From NCBI RefSeq assembly GCF_042665095.1, contig NZ_JBHTBV010000008.1: a DNA stretch of 64,000 nt; one strand, 5' to 3'. Positions within the stretch are counted from its first letter, which is position 1. Each line of letters opens with the position of its first letter. The notes beneath the pieces are model-generated. The model had not been told where the DNA came from and did no database searches. It was given only the letters and a program-made list of their open reading frames with translations. Positions 57,935 through 64,000 of the stretch are shown in pieces. A program made the position numbers and the translations under genes. This DNA comes from Gordonibacter pamelaeae (GTDB lineage Bacteria > Actinomycetota > Coriobacteriia > Coriobacteriales > Eggerthellaceae).

Positions 57935-60900
57935 ATGGCCGGGCGGCAGTGCGGCCGGCGCTGCTCGCCGCCCCCCCGGCTGTTGCTCGCCGCCCTCGTG
58001 GTGCTGGCGTGCTGCCTTCCCGCAGGGTGGGCTCCCCGCGCCGCCGCGGGCGAGGAGTCCGCGCCTGCGGCGGCTGCCGCGGACGAGGGCGCCTCGGGCG
58101 CGGAGGGCGACGAGCCCGGCACAGCGCCCGGCTCCCCGGATGGCGGCGTCCCGCAGGAGGATGCCGGCGGGCTGGACGAAGACGCCCTCTCCTCCGGCGC
58201 CGACGGGGCCGCACCCGAGCCGCCGTCGGACAACGCGGCCGCTCCCGAGCCGGCCGTCGGCTCCGAGCAGCATGGAGAGGAGGACCGCGTGGCCGGCGCC
58301 GCGCTGTACGTCTCGTCTGCCGGCAGCGACGCCGACGGCGACGGAACGCGCGAGAAGCCCCTCGCGACGCTCGCCCAGGCGGTGCAACGAGCCGACGCAG
58401 GCTCGCAGGCCCAGATAGTCGTCATGGACGACCTCCAGGCCGCAGCCACCGCCGTCGTCGGCGGGAAGGACGTCGTCGTGCGCGGGGAGCCCGACGCCTC
58501 GGGCGCGGCGCCGACGTGTTCTCGGTCGCCACAGGATCGCTCAAGTTGGAGGGCATCGTGATCGACGGCGCCTCCGTCCCGGCGGACCACCGGGTGGCGA
58601 CCGTGACGGGGGAGGGCGGCTCGCTCACGCTGGGCCTCGGCGCCACCGTCCGCAACTGGAGCGCCGTCGGCACGGCCGGGGCGGTGCGGGTGCGCGCCAA
58701 CGGCGGGTCGTTCACCATGCTCGACGGCAGCGCGATAAGGGATTGCCGGCTCAAGGCATCGGCGGCGGGTGCCGGCGGGGCGGCGGCGAGCGTGTCGGCC
58801 GCCCGCAGCAGCGGCGCCAGCACCGTGCCCTCCGCATCGTACCGGGCCTCGTTCGCCATGGAGGAGGGCGCGTCCATCGTAGGCTGCACCACCACCATGA
58901 CGGCCAACGCGACGTTCTCCGGCGGCGGCGCGGTTCGCGCGACGGATGCGGACGTGTCCGTGGGGAAAGGCGCCAGCATAAGCGGGTGCAGCCTGGAGTA
59001 CCGAGCCGCGTCGGGCGCCCTCATCGATGCCGTGGGCACGGTTCAGGGCGGCGGGGCCCTCTTCGCGAACAACTGCAAGGTGGACCTCGCCGGCTCGGTG
59101 GACGACTGCCACATGGTCAGCGCCGAGAACACGGGGACCGGCGACTTCTTCTCGGGCGGCGGCGCGCTGTTCGTCTACGACTACGGCTGCACCACGGCCG
59201 TCGGGGTCGATTGCCGGACCAGCGTGAGCGGCACCGTCACGGGGTGCACGGCGCTCGCGGGCGGCGGCGCGTTCTACTGGAGCCAAGCCGACGGTTACGA
59301 CCAGGGCGACAACCTGTGGGTGGGCCCGAGCGGCCCCTTGACGTCCGCCGACCAGGTGGTCGCGCGGGTACTCGACGCGTTCACGGTGAGCGGGACGTTC
59401 TCCGAATGCTCGACCTACGACGTCAACAACAGGCGCACGGCCTCGCTTACGAGCTACGCTGACTACGAGCGCTACGGCATCGGCGGCGGGGCCGTCTGCG
59501 GGGCCTACACCGGCCTGGTCGTGCTCGACGGCGGCGCGCTCCTGCAGAGCTGCTCCACGGGCAGCGAGGGCGGCGGCGTGTCGAGCTGGGGCACGTCGGT
59601 GTTCTGCCTTGACCGGACGGCCGACGGCCGCGGCGTGCCGGCAGTGCTGGGCTGCTCGTCCGGCGGCATCGCCGGCGGCGTGAGCGCGGGCGCCTCCGCG
59701 CACATCGAGAACGTCACGGTCAAAGACTGCAAGGCCGGCACGCTCGGCGGGGGCCTGTACATCTACAGCGGCTCGACGACGCTCTACGACTGCGACGTGT
59801 CCGGCTGCACCGCCGGCACGTACGGCGGCGGCATCATGCAGCACGTCGTGCACGACCTGTTCATGTACGGCGGCAGCGTGACCGGCAACCATGCGGGCAC
59901 GGGAGGCGGCGGGATCGCGCTGGTGGGGCATTGGGGAGGGACGCCCTCGGCGCCGCGCGGCCTCAGCTTCAACTACCCTGCGAGCCTCAACGGCGGCTAC
60001 ACGAACCCGGTCTACTACAAGACGGCCATCCTGCAGGACAAGATCGTGGCGCCGTCGGTGGTGGCGGGCAACACGCAGGCCTCATCGAAAGCCTCCGATA
60101 TCTGGACGCCCCCGTCGAGCCCCGTCACGCGCATCGCGGCGTCGGGCGGCTTCCTGCCCGGGTCGAAGGTCGGCGTGACGGTTTCAGACGGCTCGAGCGC
60201 CTACAACAAGGCGCGGACGCAGTTCGGCTCGGCCTCCCAGCCTAACCTCGACCTGTCGCCCTTCGCGAGCGATGTCGACGCGACGCTCGTCGCCTCCTAC
60301 AGCGGCAGCACCCTGCGCTGGGTGGAGGGCTTCACCGTTTCCTACGACGCCAACGTTCCGGCGGGCGCTACCTTGGAGGGAAAGCCGCCCTTCGACGGCG
60401 TGGCGGGCATCCCGAGCGCCTACGCCCGCAGCGGCGGGACGGCCACGGTGCAGGGCGCGGGCACGCTGGCGGCGAGGGGCTACCGGTTCGTCGGGTGGAG
60501 CCCCGTCGCCTCGTCCGAGGAGGCGTCCTATACGCCCGGCGACCTGCTTGCCTACAGCGCGGCCCTCGATGCCGACGGCGACGGCCGCATCGTGCTCTAT
60601 GCGGTGTGGGAGAAGGCCCCTGTGCGGGCGGACGTGTCGTTCGTGAAGGTGGGGGCAGACCAAGAGGCGGGAACCCGCATGCCCCTGGCGGGGGCGAGGT
60701 TCAACGTGTACCGCTACGTGGGCGACGTCGAGCTGGGGCCGGACACCGTGAACGGCGGCTCCATAGACCTCGCCTCGCCGGGCTCTGCCCAGTGGGCCGC
60801 CGTGATGGGGCCTTCCGGCGAGGAGGGGCAGCCGGGCGGCCTAGACGAGCCCTACGCCTTCGTTTCCTCCGACGGGTCGGAACCGGGCGCGCCGGCCGGG

Positions 60901-61278
60901 ACGGTGACGCTCGCGGGGCTTTCGCCGGATGCTTGGTACATGCTCGTGGAGGCGTCCGCCCCCGCGGGCTACCAGCTGCCGACGGGACAGTGGGCGTTCA
61001 GGGTGGTCGAGTCGCCCGAGGGATCGGGCTCCTACGCCATCGACGCGTCCACGCTGCTCGCCCGCCAGGGCTCGGACGGGTCGCTGCCGCCCGCCTTCGC
61101 TTCCTCCATCCAAACGGCCGAGGGTGCGCGCGAGGGGCTCTTCCTGCCGAACGTGCCGGTGTTCGAGCTGCCCCGGACGGGGACCGCGCCGTGGCGCCTC
61201 CTGCTCGCCGCCGCCGGCGCGCTCATGGCAGCGGTGGGCATTGCGCTGGGATCGAGGGCCAGGAGGAGCCGCGCGTGA
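57935..61278 (+). CDS. LPXTG pilus tip adhesin-like protein, reading frame interrupted
   Basis: A large surface protein of about 1110 residues whose frame changes near 58500-58512. From ATG 57935 there is a signal peptide (LLLAALVVLACCLPAGW) and an acidic Ala/Pro/Gly linker, then VVVRGEPDASGA. The sequence continues sensibly only in the next frame (DVFSVATGSLKLEGIVIDG), so one base seems missing. The second frame encodes a glycine-rich beta-helix (about 58550-60100), an InlB-type repeat with YRFVGWSP, a Cna-B/SpaA domain with LVEASAPAGYQLP, and a C-terminal LPRTG, membrane segment and RARRSRA. A run of seven C lies in the signal-peptide region (57971-57977). It may be a natural mutant, phase variant, or sequencing undercall. 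Confidence 0.78.
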
Positions 61279-62191
61279 GGTCCGCCTGCCCGCACCCCCC
61301 CCCGCACCCCGACCGCCTGCTGCCGCCTGCCCGCACCGCCGCCGTCCCGACCGCGCGCCGGCCCCTTCCCGCGCGCGGCAGGCCGTCGCCGCAGCGTGCC
61401 TGGCGGCAGGCCTCGCCCTCATGCTCTACCCGGTGGTGGGAACGCTGCTCAACGAGCGGTCGTTCACCGACGCGGTGGGCCGCTACGAGGAGCAGGCGGC
61501 CGCGCTGCCCGAAAAGGAGCGCCAGGAGATGCTGGCTGCGGCCCATGCCTACAACGACAGCCTGCGGGGCGATCCCGTCCACGACCCCTTCATCCCGAAC
61601 AGCGGCTGGGCGCAGCCCGAGGGGTACGACGACGTGCTGGACGTGGACGGCGCCGGCCTCATGGGCGTGGTGGAGGTGCCCGCCATCGGCGTGCGCCTAC
61701 CCATCCGCCACGGCACGTCGGACGAGGTGCTGGCCCATGGGGCGGGCCACATCCCCCAGACGTCGCTGCCGGTAGGCGGGCCGGGCACGCACGCCGTGAT
61801 CACGGGCCACACGGGGCTGCCCACGGCGCGGCTGTTCGACGACCTCTCGCGGCTGGAGGTGGGGGACGTGTTCGTCGTCGAGGTGTTGGGCGAGAGGCAC
61901 GCCTACGCCGTGGACGACGTGCGCGTGGTGGAGCCCGACGAGGTGGACGCCATCCGCATCGACGGGAACCGCGACTTCGTCACGCTCATGACCTGCACGC
62001 CCTATGGCGTGAACTCGCATCGCCTGCTCGTGCGCGGCGAGGCCTGCGAGCTGCCCGCAGAAGGCGCCCCCGCCCCTTTCCGACCGGACGTCTTGCCGTG
62101 GATCGCGGGCGGTGCCGTCGCGGTCGTCGCAGTTGCCGTGGGCACCGCCGTCGCGTTCCGGGCGGCCCGGCGGCGAAGGGGCCGTCGCTGA
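61275..62191 (+). CDS. Class C sortase, out of frame at a poly-C tract
   Basis: A pilus-type sortase. The catalytic His is in ITGHTGLPTARLFDDL, the Cys in TLMTCTPYGVNSHRL and the Arg follows in HRLLVRG; membrane segments lie near both ends (AVAAACLAAGLALMLYPVVG and IAGGAVAVVAVAVGTAVAF), as in class C enzymes that polymerise pilins. The likely start is GTG 61275, overlapping the tip gene's stop and preceded at 8 bases by AGGAGG (61261-61266). Nine C follow at 61295-61303; as sequenced, the GTG is one base out of frame with the sortase domain, and a tenth C would restore a protein of about 305 residues. Without it only a weak internal start (for example ATG near 61421) would give a protein lacking its first membrane anchor. 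Confidence 0.82.
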
Positions 62192-62345
62192 AAAGGGCGG
62201 GCGCCATGCGGGCGGCGTTGTCGCGCACGGCCCGTCTACGCGGCGGTTGCGGCTCGGTGCCGAAACGCGCCTCTGCCCTTGCCCGTGCCCCGCCCGCTTT
62301 AGAGTGGTTTCCCATGTAAACCCCCTAATTGATAGGAGCCTGCCC

Positions 62346-62834
62346 ATGAGCACCCTCATCGTGCTCGGTTATCCGAGCGAAGAAGAGGCGAAGTCCGCCT
62401 ACCAGAAGGTCCTCGACCTCGACAAGAACCTCATCGTCAGCCTGCAGTCCATCGCCGTGGTGGCGCGCCATGCCGACGGCAAGTACGACGTGGTCACGCC
62501 CGGTTCCAAGGTGGGCACCTCCACGGTGTGGGGCCTGTTCTGGGGCGTCCTGTTCGGCCTGTTGTTCTTCGTGCCCGTGTTCGGCGCGGCCATCGGTGCC
62601 GGCATCGGCGCGCTGACGGGCGCCATCGTGAAGCACGGCGTGGACAAGGACTTCCAGGACCGCGTGCGCAACCTGCTGTCCTCCGACGACAGCGCCGCCG
62701 TGTTCATGGTGGTGGACGAGATGACCACCGACAAGTTCATCGACGCCATCCGCCCGTTCGGCGGCGACGTGCTGCAGACCTCGCTGTCCGTCAAGGACGA
62801 GGACGAGCTCAAGCACGCCCTCTTCAAGAACTAG
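62346..62834 (+). CDS. DUF1269-family membrane protein
   Basis: A 162-residue protein opening with STLIVLGYPSEEEAKSAYQKVLDL, then a basic segment, two closely spaced glycine-rich membrane segments (about 58-95, WGLFWGVLFGLLFFVPVFGAA), and a C-terminal globular part with VFMVVDEMTTDKFIDAIRPFGG. This matches DUF1269 proteins, small membrane-associated proteins of unknown role often stress-related. AGGAGCC precedes the ATG. Its stop overlaps the end of the convergent MFS gene as sequenced. Confidence 0.85.
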   Translation: MSTLIVLGYPSEEEAKSAYQKVLDLDKNLIVSLQSIAVVARHADGKYDVVTPGSKVGTSTVWGLFWGVLFGLLFFVPVFGAAIGAGIGALTGAIVKHGVDKDFQDRVRNLLSSDDSAAVFMVVDEMTTDKFIDAIRPFGGDVLQTSLSVKDEDELKHALFKN

Positions 62835-64000
62835 GCACGGCGCCGCATCCCCCTGCGTGCCCGATTCCGCGCTCCCCAACGACGAAGCCGCCCCAGCCGG
62901 GCGGCTTCGTCGTCTCCGCGTTCCCTGCCGGCCGGGCTCCGGCGCTCCCTCGCGCATCCGGCTTTCGCAGCCCGCCCCGAGGCAGCCCGGCGCCGCCCCC
63001 TACGCTCGCGCCTTCTTGCGCAGCCCCAGGCGTACAGCACCGCCATGATCACGGCGGCCCCTCCCGTGAGCACCACGATGCCCACGACGAAGTTCGTCCA
63101 CGGCAGCGTGGCCAGCACGGTGGCCACCGACGTGAGGATGCTGTACGAGAAGTTCGAGAACGACGACGCCGCGCCCACGCGGTCGTCGGGCTGGTCCAGC
63201 AGCACGACGAAGGCCATCGGCCGCACGATGCCCTCGGCCAGCGCGTAGGGCACGAAGGCCACGAGGAACAGCACCGGGCTCGCCGTGCCGAACGCCGCCA
63301 TGAGCGCGAACGAGAGCGCGGTCAGCCCCACGCACAGCTTCAGGATGCCGCGAACCTTCATGGACTTGGACAGCCATACGTACACGTAGGGCGCCGCGAT
63401 GGTGACCACGCACGCCGCGGCGTAGATGCAGCTGTACGTGAAGTAGGACACGGCGAAGAAGTCCATGAGCACGTAGGACACCACGGCGATGAACGCGAAG
63501 TACGGCATGCCGGCCACGCCCATGAGCAGCGCGAGCGCCATGAACGAGCGGTCGCCGCCAAGCGCGCGCACGCCGCGCAGCATGTCGCGCAGCGAGTCCG
63601 CCACGCCGGGGGTGGGCGCATCGCCGCGCAGGTGCGTCTCGGAGATGAGCAGCGACAGCAGGAACCCTATGACGCCGCACACGGCCAGGAACTCGAAGAT
63701 GCCGCGCCAGCCGGCCAGGCTCAGCACGAACGTGCCGAGGAACGGCGCGAGCGCCGGCCCGATGATGATGAGCGACTGTAGGCACGTCATGGCGAGCTTC
63801 AGGTCGGGCCCCGCGTAGGCGTCCTTGATCATGGCCGTCTCGATGGTGGACACCGCGCCGTAGCCGAGCGCCTGCCCGATGCGGAAGGCCACGAGGAACT
63901 CCACGTTCGGCGCGAGGGCGCACAGGATGGACGATGCGGCGAACAGGCCGCAGCCGGCCACGAGCACGGGCCGCCGCCCGAAGCGGTCGCTCACCGGCCC
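62831..64000 (-). CDS. MFS transporter (N-terminus outside window)
   Basis: The gene enters from the right edge, starting inside the family motif GPVSDRFGRRP after helix 2, so the first about 60 residues are missing. About ten more membrane segments follow, with the helix 5 motif near IIIGPALAPFLGTF, fitting a 12-helix drug/metabolite exporter. As sequenced the frame ends with about 55 Arg-rich residues that read through a strong hairpin (62879-62913); a one-base shift at a run of four C (63024-63027) would instead end the protein as YAWGLRKKARA with a stop at 63000. That shorter end is more natural. Substrate unknown. Confidence 0.82.
   Translation of the reverse strand, partial: GPVSDRFGRRPVLVAGCGLFAASSILCALAPNVEFLVAFRIGQALGYGAVSTIETAMIKDAYAGPDLKLAMTCLQSLIIIGPALAPFLGTFVLSLAGWRGIFEFLAVCGVIGFLLSLLISETHLRGDAPTPGVADSLRDMLRGVRALGGDRSFMALALLMGVAGMPYFAFIAVVSYVLMDFFAVSYFTYSCIYAAACVVTIAAPYVYVWLSKSMKVRGILKLCVGLTALSFALMAAFGTASPVLFLVAFVPYALAEGIVRPMAFVVLLDQPDDRVGAASSFSNFSYSILTSVATVLATLPWTNFVVGIVVLTGGAAVIMAVLYAWGCARRRERRGRRRAASGRAAKAGCARERRSPAGRERGDDEAARLGRLRRWGARNRARRGMRRRA
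62879..62913. terminator. Hairpin between convergent DUF1269 and MFS genes
   Basis: A perfect 15-bp stem (ACGACGAAGCCGCCC and its complement, 62879-62893 and 62899-62913) with a 5-base loop, 45 bases after the DUF1269 stop. It probably terminates both genes. Confidence 0.7.

Noticed and set aside
57895..58500. Upstream extension of the tip adhesin frame from 57895
   Set aside because: It encodes an Arg-rich sequence without signal peptide, while the other frame from 57935 has a clear signal peptide and linker.
58500..58515. Programmed -1 frameshifting in the tip adhesin
   Set aside because: No slippery heptamer of the X-XXY-YYZ kind was seen; mutation or sequencing error is simpler.
1..64000. 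CRISPR arrays, tRNA or rRNA genes, prophage or plasmid replication genes
   Set aside because: No regularly spaced repeats, cloverleaf-like sequences or phage/replication proteins were noticed; small RNAs cannot be excluded by eye.

Overview
The window looks like chromosome of a gut actinobacterium of the family Eggerthellaceae (Eggerthella/Gordonibacter type). This is inferred from the high G+C content, the DMSO-reductase-family molybdoenzymes with four-cluster ferredoxin partners, a membrane-embedded LuxR-type regulator, the aminotransferase (dapL) lysine branch, split ferredoxin-type glutamate synthase genes and sortase-assembled pili. No rRNA, tRNA or CRISPR array was seen.

Layout. 1-5 kb: end of a patatin-like lipase gene, thioredoxin, a MerR regulator divergent from a MATE efflux pump with a classic 19-bp-spacer MerR promoter, and an IS1595-type insertion sequence. 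5-16 kb: msrAB, then an 8.2-kb block (LuxR-type membrane regulator, pyrogallol-transhydroxylase-like molybdoenzyme, its iron-sulfur subunit, two NCS2 permeases), then trxB. The block is bracketed by two 69-bp direct repeats differing at one base. 16-22 kb: housekeeping genes (prfA, prmC, an ATC-hydrolase-like gene, purine nucleoside phosphorylase, a PTS IIC-like protein, a YycJ-like hydrolase). 22-31 kb: a small autoregulated XRE/membrane-protein operon, then a LysR regulator and a second molybdoenzyme operon with ferredoxin, GntP and NCS1 permeases. 31-44 kb: a protease-like protein lacking its catalytic residues, serC, a T-box leader with ilvD-ilvB-ilvN-ilvC, serA and leuA. 44-54 kb: three-gene glutamate synthase, pyrG, type III glutamine synthetase, dapF-dapL. 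54-64 kb: aldehyde dehydrogenase, a pilus locus (LPNTG major pilin, LPRTG tip adhesin, class C sortase), a DUF1269 protein and the 3' part of an MFS transporter.

How it fits together. The window couples anaerobic redox catalysis on imported small molecules (two Mo-enzyme operons, each with its own regulator and nucleobase-type permeases), thiol redox repair (trxA, trxB, msrAB), and a nearly continuous amino-acid and nitrogen section from serine and branched-chain synthesis through glutamate/glutamine to diaminopimelate.

Most interesting signals: the repeat-bracketed molybdoenzyme cassette inserted between msrAB and trxB; a family of about 170-bp structured intergenic elements (after prfA and after glnA) with compensatory base changes; a sortase gene put out of frame by a nine-C tract just after its start, in a pilus locus with two further poly-C tracts; and a leader before the glutamate synthase operon in which two mutually exclusive hairpins compete for the ribosome-binding site. 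Three genes in the last 6 kb each appear one base short, so sequencing undercalls must be excluded before phase variation is believed.
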